Origin: Lentzea sp. NBRC 102530
GTDB lineage: Bacteria; Actinomycetota; Actinomycetes; Mycobacteriales; Pseudonocardiaceae
Length of the DNA stretch: 64,000 nucleotides
Reading direction: 5' to 3'
Assembly (NCBI RefSeq): GCF_030269365.1
Contig: NZ_BSTF01000005.1
Location: 310,001 to 374,000, forward strand
Made by a program: the position numbers and the translations under genes
Notes under the pieces: generated by a model
The model's database searches: none
What the model was told of the DNA's origin: nothing
What the model saw: only the letters and a program-made list of their open reading frames with translations
Shown here: in pieces, positions 34,551-43,380 of the stretch
Layout: the number at the start of each line of letters is the position of its first letter
Numbering within the stretch: the first letter of the stretch is position 1

Positions 34551-35645
34551 ATGTCCCGCCTCACGCCTCTGAACGCCGAGCACGAGCAGCTCGGCGCGAT
34601 GTTCACCGACTTCGCGGGCTGGCGGATGCCGCTGCGCTACTCGTCCGAACTCGCGGAGCACCACGCCGTGCGCACGTCGGCGGGCCTGTTCGACCTCACG
34701 CACATGGGTGAGATCGTGCTGACCGGTCCGCAGGCGGGTGAGGCTCTCGACTTCGCGCTGGTCGGGCACATCTCCGCGCTGGCCGTCGGCAAGGCCCGCT
34801 ACACGATGATCACCCAGGCCGACGGCGGCGTGATCGACGACCTGATCGTGTACCGCCTCGGCGACGAGGAGTTCATGGTCGTCGCGAACGCCTCCAACGC
34901 TTCAGTGGTGGCTGAAGCCCTGGTCGAGCGCGCCGCTGGGTTCGACACGGTCGTCGCGGACAAGTCCACCGACTACGCGTTGATCGCGATCCAGGGCCCG
35001 AAGTCGGTCGAGATCCTGTCGGGTCTGACCGAGACGGACCTGTCGACGGTCAAGTACTACGCCTCGTACCCGTCGCAGGTCGCCGGCGTCGACGCGCTGC
35101 TGGCCCGCACCGGCTACACCGGCGAGGAGGGCTTCGAGCTGTTCGTGGCCCCCGCCGACGCCTCCGCGGTCTGGGCGGCGTTGCTCTCCGCGGGCGAGGC
35201 GCACGAGCTCAAGCCGTGCGGTCTCGGCTGCCGCGACACGCTCCGCCTCGAGGCCGGAATGCCGTTGTACGGCAACGAACTCACCACCTCGCTCACGCCG
35301 TACCACGCGGGTCTCGGCCGCGTCGTGAAGCTCGACAAGCCCGGCGACTTCGTGGGCCGCGACGCGCTGACGAAGGTGTCGGAGTCCGATGTGGACTCGG
35401 TCCTGGTCGGACTGAAGACGCCCGAGCGCCGCGCGCCCCGCCACGGTTACGCGGTCCTCAACGGCGACGAGGTCGTGGGCGAGGTGACGTCGGGCGCGCT
35501 GTCCCCGACCCTCGGCTACTCCGTCGCCATGGCCTACGTGAACAGGGCCAGTGCCGAGCCCGGCACCCCACTGCTGGTCGACGTCCGCGGCAAGAAGCAG
35601 CCGGTCGAGGTCGTCGCACTTCCGTTCTACAAGCGCGCCAAGTAG
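34551..35645 (+). CDS. gcvT: Glycine cleavage system T protein (aminomethyltransferase)
   Basis: 364 residues, normal length. It opens with [21 protein letters not shown] and shows the tetrahydrofolate-binding core ([53 protein letters not shown]). It transfers the methylene group of glycine, carried on lipoylated GcvH, to tetrahydrofolate. GGAGGAG precedes the ATG. It is controlled by the upstream tandem glycine riboswitch and is followed 13 bases later by glyA. The P and H proteins are not in this window. Confidence 0.96.
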   Translation: MSRLTPLNAEHEQLGAMFTDFAGWRMPLRYSSELAEHHAVRTSAGLFDLTHMGEIVLTGPQAGEALDFALVGHISALAVGKARYTMITQADGGVIDDLIVYRLGDEEFMVVANASNASVVAEALVERAAGFDTVVADKSTDYALIAIQGPKSVEILSGLTETDLSTVKYYASYPSQVAGVDALLARTGYTGEEGFELFVAPADASAVWAALLSAGEAHELKPCGLGCRDTLRLEAGMPLYGNELTTSLTPYHAGLGRVVKLDKPGDFVGRDALTKVSESDVDSVLVGLKTPERRAPRHGYAVLNGDEVVGEVTSGALSPTLGYSVAMAYVNRASAEPGTPLLVDVRGKKQPVEVVALPFYKRAK

Positions 35646-35658
35646 GGAGATCTTTCCG

Positions 35659-36924
35659 ATGTCCGACCAGTTCAACGCTTCCCTCGCGGAGTACGACCCC
35701 GAGGTGGCGCAGGCCGTGGCGGCCGAGCTGGCGCGCCAGCAGGGCACGCTCGAGATGATCGCCTCGGAGAACTTCACCCCCGTGTCGGTGCTCCAGGCCC
35801 AGGGCTCGGTGCTCACCAACAAGTACGCCGAGGGCTACCCGGGCCGTCGCTACTACGGCGGCTGCGAGCACGTGGACGTCGTCGAGCGCCTCGCCATCGA
35901 GCGCATCAAGTCGCTCTTCGGCGCGGGCTTCGCGAACGTCCAGCCGCACTCCGGCGCCCAGGCCAACGCGGCCGCCATGTTCGCGCTGCTCCAGCCCGGC
36001 GACACGATCCTGGGCCTGGACCTCGCGCACGGTGGCCACCTGACGCACGGCATGCGCATCAACTTCTCCGGCAAGCTCTACAACGTCGTGCCGTACCACG
36101 TCTCCGACGGTGACGGCCGCGTCGACATGGCCGAGGTCGAGCGCCTGGCCCAGGAGCACCGCCCGAAGCTGATCGTGGCCGGCTGGTCCGCCTACCCGCG
36201 CCAGCTGGACTTCGCCGAGTTCCGCCGCATCGCGGACTCGGTCGAGGCCTACCTGATGGTCGACATGGCGCACTTCGCGGGCCTCGTGGCCGCGGGCCTG
36301 CACCCGTCGCCCGTGCCGCACGCGCACGTCACGACGACCACGACCCACAAGACCCTCGGCGGTCCGCGTGGTGGCGTGATCCTCTCCAACGAGGCCGACA
36401 TCGCCAAGAAGATCAACTCGGCGGTGTTCCCCGGTCAGCAGGGCGGCCCGCTGGAGCACGTGATCGCGGCGAAGGCCGTGGCGTTCAAGCACGCCGCGTC
36501 GCCCGAGTTCGCCGACCGCCAGCGCCGCACGCTCGAGGGCGCGCGGATCCTGGCCGACCGCCTGTCCCAGGCCGACGTGGCCGCGGCGGGCGTGAAGGTC
36601 CTCACCGGCGGCACGGACGTGCACCTGGTCCTCGTCGACCTGGTGAACTCCGAGCTCGACGGCAAGCAGGCCGAGGACGTGCTGCACCAGATCGGCATCA
36701 CGGTCAACCGCAACGCCGTCCCCAACGACCCGCGTCCCCCGATGGTGACGTCGGGCCTGCGGATCGGCACGCCGGCGCTCGCGACCCGCGGGTTCGGCGA
36801 GGTGGACTTCACCGAGGTCGCCGACGTGATCGCGGAGGCCCTCAAGCCGGGCGCCGCTGTCGAGGAGCTTCGTGCGCGCGTCGAGGTGCTCGCGGCCAAG
36901 CACCCGCTGTACTCCACGCTCTGA
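35659..36924 (+). CDS. glyA: Serine hydroxymethyltransferase
   Basis: 421 residues. The PLP lysine sits in [14 protein letters not shown] near residue 229. [33 protein letters not shown] and [12 protein letters not shown] are typical SHMT segments. It interconverts serine and glycine with tetrahydrofolate. Being co-transcribed with gcvT under a glycine riboswitch, it should turn surplus glycine, together with the methylene-THF from glycine cleavage, into serine. GGGAGA precedes the ATG by 9 bases. Confidence 0.96.
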   Translation: MSDQFNASLAEYDPEVAQAVAAELARQQGTLEMIASENFTPVSVLQAQGSVLTNKYAEGYPGRRYYGGCEHVDVVERLAIERIKSLFGAGFANVQPHSGAQANAAAMFALLQPGDTILGLDLAHGGHLTHGMRINFSGKLYNVVPYHVSDGDGRVDMAEVERLAQEHRPKLIVAGWSAYPRQLDFAEFRRIADSVEAYLMVDMAHFAGLVAAGLHPSPVPHAHVTTTTTHKTLGGPRGGVILSNEADIAKKINSAVFPGQQGGPLEHVIAAKAVAFKHAASPEFADRQRRTLEGARILADRLSQADVAAAGVKVLTGGTDVHLVLVDLVNSELDGKQAEDVLHQIGITVNRNAVPNDPRPPMVTSGLRIGTPALATRGFGEVDFTEVADVIAEALKPGAAVEELRARVEVLAAKHPLYSTL

Positions 36925-36942
36925 TCTGCTTCGCGGACGACG

Positions 36943-36977
36943 AAGGGGCGCCACCCGCTGTTCGGGTGGCGCCCCTT
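36943..36977 (+). terminator. Hairpin terminator after glyA
   Basis: A perfect 15-bp stem (AAGGGGCGCCACCCG, 36943-36957, with 36963-36977), a 5-base loop and a pyrimidine-rich tail TTCTCGTT. Confidence 0.9.
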
Positions 36978-37094
36978 CTCGTTGCCCCGGAGCGAAAACG
37001 ACGGGAACCCCGGCCCCTTCCCCAGGGCCGGGGTGTCACCGTGTCAGGGTGTTGTGTCTTTCAGATGGACCGTCCTAACGGGACTGTGGGGGTG

Positions 37095-37772
37095 TTACGC
37101 AGCGGGCGCCACGACCGTTCCAGGCGGGAGGCACTCGACGTTGCGCTTGCCGTCGGGCTGGATCACGAACCAGGTGTTGCCGATGCCCTGGCCCGCCCAC
37201 TTACCGGGAGCCGGGTCCTTCGAGTAGGTGTAGAGGGCCCAGCCGTCGATGGCGACCTGCTTCTTGCCGTCGGCGCGGGTGATCAGCGACACCAGCTTCG
37301 AGTCGACGCCTTCGAGCTGCGGGATCGAGTCCGACAGCACCGGCGGCCACGTCACGGCGCACTGGTCGTTGCAGTTGGACTTGCCCTCGGGCTTCGGGAC
37401 GTCCTTGTCGAAGCGGTAGAGGGTGCGGCCGTCGCCGTCCTGGACGACGTTGCCCATCTTCTCGACGGCCTTGCCGACCAGCTTGATCGAGCTCACCGGT
37501 GCGGCCGCGGGCGGCTGTGCCTGCTGCTGCGCGGGAGCTTCCGGGGCCTGCTGCTGCACCTGAGTCTCGGGGGCCTGCGCGGGCTCCTGGAGTACCGGGG
37601 GCTGACCCACGTCGCCGTAGTCACCGAGGACGCCCAGGTCGGTTTCGGTCTGTGCCACCGGCTTGGAGTTGCTCGAGCCACTGCCCGTGGCGCTCCAGAC
37701 ACCCAGACCCAGCACAACTGCCAGTCCCGCGGCGAGCCCGATGGCGATGCGGTTACGTCGGATCACACTCAT
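37095..37772 (-). CDS. Membrane-anchored protein with secreted Yx(F/W/Y)xxD repeats (SCO0930-like)
   Basis: 225 residues. An N-terminal membrane segment (IAIGLAAGLAVVLGLGVW) is followed by a long Gln/Pro/Ala-rich linker. The C-terminal half carries the repeat family seen in SCO0930-type lipoproteins, with the motifs YRFDKD and YTYSKD and the NDQCAVTWPPVL cysteine loop. Related proteins are usually lipoproteins; here I see no lipobox Cys, so it is probably held by its membrane helix. The ATG at 37772 is only 2 bases from GGAGG, so the GTG at 37766 may be the real start. Role unknown. Confidence 0.85.
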   Translation of the reverse strand: MSVIRRNRIAIGLAAGLAVVLGLGVWSATGSGSSNSKPVAQTETDLGVLGDYGDVGQPPVLQEPAQAPETQVQQQAPEAPAQQQAQPPAAAPVSSIKLVGKAVEKMGNVVQDGDGRTLYRFDKDVPKPEGKSNCNDQCAVTWPPVLSDSIPQLEGVDSKLVSLITRADGKKQVAIDGWALYTYSKDPAPGKWAGQGIGNTWFVIQPDGKRNVECLPPGTVVAPAA

Positions 37773-37826
37773 GTCCTCCTTGTCCATCCGTTCGCTCTAT
37801 CGAGGCCATACGGCCGGGGTTGCGTC

Positions 37827-37846
37827 TCGGTTCAGAAACGAACCGA
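37827..37846. promoter_or_regulatory. Inverted repeat in the divergent promoter region before cfa
   Basis: TCGGTTC (37827-37833) and GAACCGA (37840-37846) form a perfect 7-bp inverted repeat with a 6-base spacer between divergent genes. It is a candidate operator; no regulator gene is adjacent. Confidence 0.45.
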
Positions 37847-37899
37847 ACCTCTTGCTGTCTCGAACGTCGGGGGGAGTCAGGTCACGCAGGAGGTGCAAG

Positions 37900-39153
37900 G
37901 TGGTCGTCGCTGGTCAGCTGGCGGGAATGGCCGAACGGGTGCTGGGTGCGCCGTTGCCGATCGGAATTCGGGCGTGGGACGGGAGCGTGGCGGGCCCGCA
38001 GGACGGGACGGTCCTCGTGATCCGGTCCCGCGACGCGCTGCGGCGGCTCGTGTGGAGTCCGAACGAGTTGGGCCTCGCGCGTGCGTACGTGAGCGGGGAG
38101 CTCGACGTGGAGGGTGACCTCGCGCTCGGCCTCTCGCAGATCTGGGGACTCGTGCGCCGGGGCGTGACGCGCCGGCCCCGCGTGGCGGAGGTCGTGAAGC
38201 TCGCTCTGCGGCTCAAGGTGCTCGGGCCCAACCCGGACGCGCCGAAGGAGGAAGCCCGGCTGCGCGGGGCGTTGCACTCGAAGGGGCGTGACCGTGACGC
38301 CATTTCGCACCACTACGACCTGAGCAACGACTTCTACCAACTCGTGCTCGACCCGAGCATGGCCTACTCGTGCGCGTACTTCACGTCGTCGGACGAGTCG
38401 GTGGCCGAGGCCCAGCACAACAAGCTGGACCTCGTCTGCCGCAAGCTGGGCCTGGAGCCCGGCATGCGCCTGCTCGACGTCGGCTGCGGCTGGGGTTCGA
38501 TGATCATCCACGCCGCGAAGCACTACGGCGTGCACGCGACCGGCGTGACGATCTCGGCCCAGCAACGCGCGCACATCCTGAAGCGCATCGAGGCCGAGGG
38601 CCTGACCGGCCGGGTCGAGGTGCGCCTGCAGGACTACCGCGAGGTGCAGGACGAGCCGTTCGACGCGATCTCCACCATCGAGATGGGCGAACACGTCGGC
38701 GAGAGCAACTACCCCACCTACGCCGCCACCCTGCACCGGCTCCTGAAGCCCGAGGGACGCCTGCTGCTGCAACAGATGTCGCGGGGCCACAACGCACCCG
38801 GCGGCGGCGCGTTCATCGAGTCGTACGTGGCGCCGGACATGCACATGCGCCCGGTCAGCGCCACCACCGCGTTCCTGGAGGCCGCCGGCCTCGAGATCCG
38901 TGACGTGCACGCACTGCGCGAGCACTACGTGTGGACGGTGCGGGCCTGGGCCGAGACCCTCGAAGAACGCTGGGACGACGTCGTCGCGCTCGTGGGCGAG
39001 GGCCAGGCCCGCGTCTGGCGCCTGTACCTCGCGGGCGGCGCGCTGACGTTCGAGGAGGGCCGGATGGGCGTGGACCAGATCCTCGCGGTGCGCCGCAGCG
39101 AGAACGGCCGCAGCGGCATGCCGCGCGTGCGTCGTGAGCTGGTGGCCCGATGA
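37900..39153 (+). CDS. cfa: Cyclopropane-fatty-acyl-phospholipid synthase family methyltransferase
   Basis: 417 residues. The N-terminal ~120 residues are the lipid-binding domain of CFA synthases; the C-terminal part is a SAM methyltransferase with motif I LLDVGCGWGSMIIHAA. SHHYDLSNDFYQLVLDPSMAYSCAYF and YVAPDMHMRPVS are family marks. It adds a methylene or methyl group across the double bond of membrane acyl chains. AGGAGG is 6 bases before the GTG at 37900, which sets the start. It overlaps the next gene by 4 bases, so the two products probably act on the same lipid. Confidence 0.93.
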   Translation: MVVAGQLAGMAERVLGAPLPIGIRAWDGSVAGPQDGTVLVIRSRDALRRLVWSPNELGLARAYVSGELDVEGDLALGLSQIWGLVRRGVTRRPRVAEVVKLALRLKVLGPNPDAPKEEARLRGALHSKGRDRDAISHHYDLSNDFYQLVLDPSMAYSCAYFTSSDESVAEAQHNKLDLVCRKLGLEPGMRLLDVGCGWGSMIIHAAKHYGVHATGVTISAQQRAHILKRIEAEGLTGRVEVRLQDYREVQDEPFDAISTIEMGEHVGESNYPTYAATLHRLLKPEGRLLLQQMSRGHNAPGGGAFIESYVAPDMHMRPVSATTAFLEAAGLEIRDVHALREHYVWTVRAWAETLEERWDDVVALVGEGQARVWRLYLAGGALTFEEGRMGVDQILAVRRSENGRSGMPRVRRELVAR

Positions 39154-39920
39154 CGTACCTGATCACCCTCGTCGCTGTCCTGGTGTTGCTCAGCGGCCTG
39201 TTCCTGTACGCCGACTCCCGCAAGCGCTACGACCTCATCGACTCCGTGTGGGGTCCCGGCTTCGCCGTCATCGCGGTGCTGACCCTGCTGCTCGCGGAGG
39301 GCGAACTGACTCGGCAGCTCGTCGTCACCGCGCTCACGGTGATCTGGGGCGTGCGCCTGGGCGTGCACATCCACTCGCGCAACCGGGGCAAGGACGAGGA
39401 TCCGCGCTACCAGGACATCCTGAGGCGTGCCAAGGGAAACCCGCGCCTGCGGATGTACCGGGTGTACCTGCTCCAGGCCGTCCTGATGTGGATCGTCTCC
39501 CTCCCCGTCCAGGCCGCACAGCACCTCGACGCACCTTTCGGGGTGCTGGACGTCCTGGGCGTCGCGCTGTGGGTGGTCGGCTTCGTCTTCGAGGCCGTGG
39601 GGGACTGGCAGCTGTCGCGGTTCCGCGCGGACCCGGCGAACAAGGGCGCCGTGATGGACCGCGGGCTGTGGCGCTACACCAGGCATCCGAACTACTTCGG
39701 TGACTCGGTCGTGTGGTGGGGCCTGTTCCTGTTCGCCCTGCACTCGTGGCAGTCGGCGCTCACGGTCATCGGCCCGATCGTGATGACGTGGCTGCTCGCG
39801 AAGGGCAGTGGAAAGCCGTTGCTGGAGAAGGACATCGTGTCGCGGCGACCCGGCTACGCCGACTACGTGCGGCGCACGAGCGGGTTCTTCCCGCTGCCGC
39901 CGAAGAGCAAGGTGAGCTGA
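39150..39920 (+). CDS. DUF1295 membrane protein (steroid-reductase/ICMT-like fold)
   Basis: 256 residues with about six membrane helices. The C-terminal signature GLWRYTRHPNYFGDSVVWWGLFLFAL is typical of DUF1295 proteins, which are related to 3-oxo-5-alpha-steroid 4-dehydrogenases and isoprenylcysteine methyltransferases. The ATG at 39150 overlaps the cfa stop. The pairing suggests a reductase or second modification in synthesis of branched or cyclopropane fatty acids; the reaction is not established by sequence. Confidence 0.88.
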   Translation: MTYLITLVAVLVLLSGLFLYADSRKRYDLIDSVWGPGFAVIAVLTLLLAEGELTRQLVVTALTVIWGVRLGVHIHSRNRGKDEDPRYQDILRRAKGNPRLRMYRVYLLQAVLMWIVSLPVQAAQHLDAPFGVLDVLGVALWVVGFVFEAVGDWQLSRFRADPANKGAVMDRGLWRYTRHPNYFGDSVVWWGLFLFALHSWQSALTVIGPIVMTWLLAKGSGKPLLEKDIVSRRPGYADYVRRTSGFFPLPPKSKVS

Positions 39921-39993
39921 TCGGGCGCCGGCGGCGGGTGACTTCCTGCCGCCGGCGCACGTCACCAGGCCCGTGCCGCGAGCCCGCGCGGGT

Positions 39994-39999
39994 TAGTGT
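39994..39999 (+). promoter_or_regulatory. Probable -10 box of a leaderless transcript
   Basis: TAGTGT ends 6 bases before the GTG at 40006, and there is no Shine-Dalgarno, so transcription probably starts at the start codon. Confidence 0.55.
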
Positions 40000-40005
40000 G
40001 GCCGG

Positions 40006-42054
40006 GTGGGCAATGACATCTCGTTTCCGCGCCAACAGGCGCGCACCCAGCGGTTCACCGTCGGCGCACCGAGGACCTTCGCGGTGTCGGCGGACGGCGG
40101 CCGCGTCTTCTTCCTGCGCCCGGCCACGGCCACGAGCCGGGCGAACGCGCTGTGGGAGCTGAACACCTCCACCGGTGCCGAGCGGCTGCTCGCCGACCCG
40201 GCCGCGCTGCTGTCCGACCCCGAGGACCTGCCGGCCGAGGAGAAGGCACGCCGCGAGCGCACGCGTGAGTCCGGCGCGGGCATCGTGGGGTACGCGCTGT
40301 CGCGCGACGCCTCGGTGGCCTCGTTCGCGTTGTCCGGGCGGCTGTTCGTGGCCGACCTGGTCGGCGGCACGGCGAGGGAGTTGCCCACGCAGGGCGGGGT
40401 GATCGACCCGCGGGTCGACCCGACGGGGCAGCGTGTGGCGTACGTCACGCGCGGCACGTTGCGGGTGGTCGAGCTCGAGTCGGGTGAGGACTACGCCGTC
40501 GCGGTGCCGGACGGTGAGGACGTCACGTTCGGGCTGGCCGAGTTCATCGCGGCCGAGGAGATGTCGCGCTACCGCGGGTACTGGTGGGAGCCGAACGGCA
40601 CCCGCCTCATCGCCGCGCGGGTCAACAACTCCGAGGTGCGGCGCTGGTACATCGCCGACCCGGCGAACCCCGGCACGGCGGCCACCGAGATCGCCTATCC
40701 GGCGGCGGGCACGGCCAACGCCGCGGTGTCGTTGCACGTGGTGTCGCTGGACGGCACGTTCGTGCCGGTGCTGGTCGACTTCGACTACCTCAACGACGTG
40801 CACTGGTCCTCCGGTGGCGCGCCGCTGATCGTCACGCAGACCCGTGACCAGCGCACCCGCCGCATCTACACGATGACGCCCGATACCGGTGCCGTCACCG
40901 AGCTCGTGGTCGAGACCGACCCGGTGTGGCTCGAGGTCACCGACGGCGCCCCGGCCTGGACGCCGGACGGCAGGCTCGTGCGGATCGTCGCGCACGGCGA
41001 CGAGTACGCGCTCCAGGTGGGCGACGACGTGGTGACGTCCGGCCTGCAGGTGCGCCGCGTGCTCGACGTGCGGGACGACTCGATCCTCGTCGCCGCCTCC
41101 GAGGACGACCCGACGCAGACGCACGTCTACGAGGTCGGCCAGAAGACCGAGCGACTGTCCACTGAGGATGGTGTGCACTCGGCGATCCGGGGCGGCCGCA
41201 CGGTTGTCAAGATTTCGGCCACTTTGGACACCTACGGTACGAAGGCAGAAGTCGACGGCCACGTGATCGAGTCGTGGGCCGACACGCCGGTGATCAGGGC
41301 ACGGCCGAAGATGCTGACGTTGGGGGAGCGCGGTCTGCGGGCAGCCCTGCTGCTGCCGAGCGACCACGTCCAGGGCACCAGGCTGCCGGTCCTCATGGAC
41401 CCGTACGGCGGCCCGCACGCCCAGCGCGTGGTCTCGGCCCAGAACGCCTTCCTGGCGTCCCAGTGGCTCGCCGACCAGGGGTTCGCGGTCATCGTCGCGG
41501 ACGGCCGCGGCACGCCGGGGCGTGGCCCGAAGTGGGAACGGGAGATCGCGTTCGACTTCGCCGGCGCCACCCTCCAGGACCAGGTCGACGCCCTCGAAGC
41601 CGCGGCGGAGATCGAGCCCGACCTCGACCTCACCAGGGTCGCGATCCGCGGCTGGTCCTACGGCGGGTACCTGTCCGCGCTGGCCGTCCTGCGCCGCCCC
41701 GACGTCTTCCACGCGGGCATCGCGGGCGCCCCGGTGACCGACTGGCGCCTCTACGACACCCACTACACCGAGCGCTACCTGGGCCACCCGGACGACAAGC
41801 CCGAGGTCTACGACACGAACTCGCTCATCGACGACGCGGACAAGCTCTCCCGCCCGTTGATGATCATCCACGGCCTCGCCGACGACAACGTCGTGGCCGC
41901 GCACACCCTGCGCCTGTCGAGCGCCCTGCTGGCCGCGGGCCGCCCGCACACCGTGCTGCCGCTCTCCGGCGTCACGCACATGACCCCGCAGGAACAGGTG
42001 GCGGAGAACCTGCTGCTCCTGCAGGTCGACTTCCTCAAGCAGTCCCTGGGGTGA
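40006..42054 (+). CDS. S9 family peptidase, dipeptidyl peptidase IV type
   Basis: 682 residues. The N-terminal ~420 residues form the beta-propeller, including the double-Glu motif AEFIAAEEMSRYRGYWW that holds the substrate N-terminus. The alpha/beta-hydrolase domain carries Ser551 in GWSYGGY, Asp626 in HGLADDNV and His658 in GVTHM. It removes N-terminal dipeptides, usually X-Pro. No signal peptide is visible, so it is probably cytoplasmic. It is monocistronic with a leaderless-type promoter, and a convergent terminator follows. Confidence 0.94.
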   Translation: MGNDISFPRQQARTQRFTVGAPRTFAVSADGGRVFFLRPATATSRANALWELNTSTGAERLLADPAALLSDPEDLPAEEKARRERTRESGAGIVGYALSRDASVASFALSGRLFVADLVGGTARELPTQGGVIDPRVDPTGQRVAYVTRGTLRVVELESGEDYAVAVPDGEDVTFGLAEFIAAEEMSRYRGYWWEPNGTRLIAARVNNSEVRRWYIADPANPGTAATEIAYPAAGTANAAVSLHVVSLDGTFVPVLVDFDYLNDVHWSSGGAPLIVTQTRDQRTRRIYTMTPDTGAVTELVVETDPVWLEVTDGAPAWTPDGRLVRIVAHGDEYALQVGDDVVTSGLQVRRVLDVRDDSILVAASEDDPTQTHVYEVGQKTERLSTEDGVHSAIRGGRTVVKISATLDTYGTKAEVDGHVIESWADTPVIRARPKMLTLGERGLRAALLLPSDHVQGTRLPVLMDPYGGPHAQRVVSAQNAFLASQWLADQGFAVIVADGRGTPGRGPKWEREIAFDFAGATLQDQVDALEAAAEIEPDLDLTRVAIRGWSYGGYLSALAVLRRPDVFHAGIAGAPVTDWRLYDTHYTERYLGHPDDKPEVYDTNSLIDDADKLSRPLMIIHGLADDNVVAAHTLRLSSALLAAGRPHTVLPLSGVTHMTPQEQVAENLLLLQVDFLKQSLG

Positions 42055-42060
42055 ACGAGA

Positions 42061-42092
42061 ACGGGGCGCTTCCCCGAGAGGAAGCGCCCCGT
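42061..42092. terminator. Bidirectional terminator between the peptidase gene and speE
   Basis: A perfect 13-bp stem (ACGGGGCGCTTCC, 42061-42073, with 42080-42092) and a 6-base loop, between convergent genes. It is followed by GAAAAC. Confidence 0.88.
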
Positions 42093-42105
42093 CCGAAAAC
42101 GCCGA

Positions 42106-42954
42106 TCAGGCCAGCGACTGCCGCACCCGGTACGGCGGAATGCTGTTGCCCACCAACGCCAGGTCGTCGATCGACTCCGGCTGGTACCCGGCCGTCTTCA
42201 ACCGCTCGACCATCAGCGCCGTCGGGTCCTCGACGACGTCCGCGCGCCCGAACAGGTACGCCCACTCGTGCTCGTCGGAGCCGTAGTACGCGACGGTGTC
42301 GAACACCTCGTTGAACCGCTGCCAGGAGCGGATCAGCGTGGTGTTGCGCCACATCGTCTGGCAACCGGACTGGTTGACGACGACGCCACCGGGACGCAGC
42401 AGCGCCTTGCACATGCGCAGGAAGTCGGCGCCGTACAGGCGGTTGTGCTGCGCCTCCTCCTCACGCTCGTCGGGCAGGTCCACCAGCACGATGTCGTACT
42501 TCTCCGACGTCGTGCGGATGTACTCGAACCCGTCGATGTACTGCACGCGGATCGGGCCGTCGCCCTTCTCCGCGAGAGCCAGCTCCTCGACCGTGTAGCC
42601 GTACGGCAGGTGCTCCGCGCACAGCTTCACGGCCTGCTCGTCGATGTCGATGTGGTCGACGACCGACGCGCCGTGCTCGACCGCCATCTGGCACACGACG
42701 CCCTCGGAGGAGCCGATGACCAGCACGCGCTCGACGGTGTCGGCCAGCAGCAGCGCCGGCACCATCAGGGCCTCGTGGTAGGTCAGCTGGCTGAACTCCG
42801 TCGACTGGCGGTCGTCGTCGCAGAACAGCGACAACCCCTGGGCCGTGCGGGCGATCACCAGGTGCTGGAAGTCGGTCTTGGTGTCGACCAGCACCTCGTC
42901 CACGCGCCAGTGGCGGGTCATGCCCTCGGCGAGCGGCTCGTTGATCGTGTTCAC
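42106..42954 (-). CDS. speE: Polyamine aminopropyltransferase (spermidine synthase)
   Basis: 282 residues. The N-terminal beta domain contains FCDDDRQSTEFSQLTYHEALMVP and the Rossmann part contains VLVIGSSEGVVCQM, HIDIDEQAVKLC and YDIVLVDLPD. It transfers aminopropyl from decarboxylated SAM to putrescine. The active-site segment reads VDLPDEREEE where many SpeE proteins have VDSTDP, so substrate preference may differ. Its ATG overlaps the end of speD. It is the last gene of a three-gene polyamine operon. Confidence 0.9.
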   Translation of the reverse strand: MNTINEPLAEGMTRHWRVDEVLVDTKTDFQHLVIARTAQGLSLFCDDDRQSTEFSQLTYHEALMVPALLLADTVERVLVIGSSEGVVCQMAVEHGASVVDHIDIDEQAVKLCAEHLPYGYTVEELALAEKGDGPIRVQYIDGFEYIRTTSEKYDIVLVDLPDEREEEAQHNRLYGADFLRMCKALLRPGGVVVNQSGCQTMWRNTTLIRSWQRFNEVFDTVAYYGSDEHEWAYLFGRADVVEDPTALMVERLKTAGYQPESIDDLALVGNSIPPYRVRQSLA

Positions 42955-43346
42955 GCGACATGCTCCTTGACGCCACGAGTGACGAGATCCGTGCTCACAT
43001 GAGCGGCGCCCAGGGCGTCAGCGAGTAGCTGGACGGCGAGCGCGGGCTTCGCACGCGTACCGCAGGTGAACACGTCGACGAACACCGAACCCACTTCGGG
43101 ATAGGTATGGATCGACGCATGGGATTCCGACAGCAGGGCCAGCACGGTGACTCCTTGGGGATCGAACTTCTTGGAGATCACCTCCAGCACGGTTGCGTCG
43201 GCCTGCGTGAGAACCTCACCAAGGGCGTGCTTCAGGAACTGCTCGTCGTCGAGCAGTTCGGCACTCACACCCGAGAGCTCTGCAAGTACGTGCTGTCCCG
43301 CGAACAAACCGACGGTCTCCTCGGTCTGACAGGGCGCTTCGGACAT
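42951..43346 (-). CDS. speD: S-adenosylmethionine decarboxylase proenzyme
   Basis: 131 residues. The self-cleavage site is Glu74-Ser75 in LLSESHASIHTYPE; Ser75 becomes the pyruvoyl cofactor. His80 and Cys95 (FTCG) complete the catalytic set of the short prokaryotic SpeD class. It supplies decarboxylated SAM to the downstream SpeE. The ATG at 43346 has GGAG 6 bases upstream. It follows the ornithine decarboxylase gene by 34 bases on the same strand. Confidence 0.94.
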   Translation of the reverse strand: MSEAPCQTEETVGLFAGQHVLAELSGVSAELLDDEQFLKHALGEVLTQADATVLEVISKKFDPQGVTVLALLSESHASIHTYPEVGSVFVDVFTCGTRAKPALAVQLLADALGAAHVSTDLVTRGVKEHVA

Positions 43347-43380
43347 CAATCACTCCAAACTATGTGATGTGCAAACGGTC

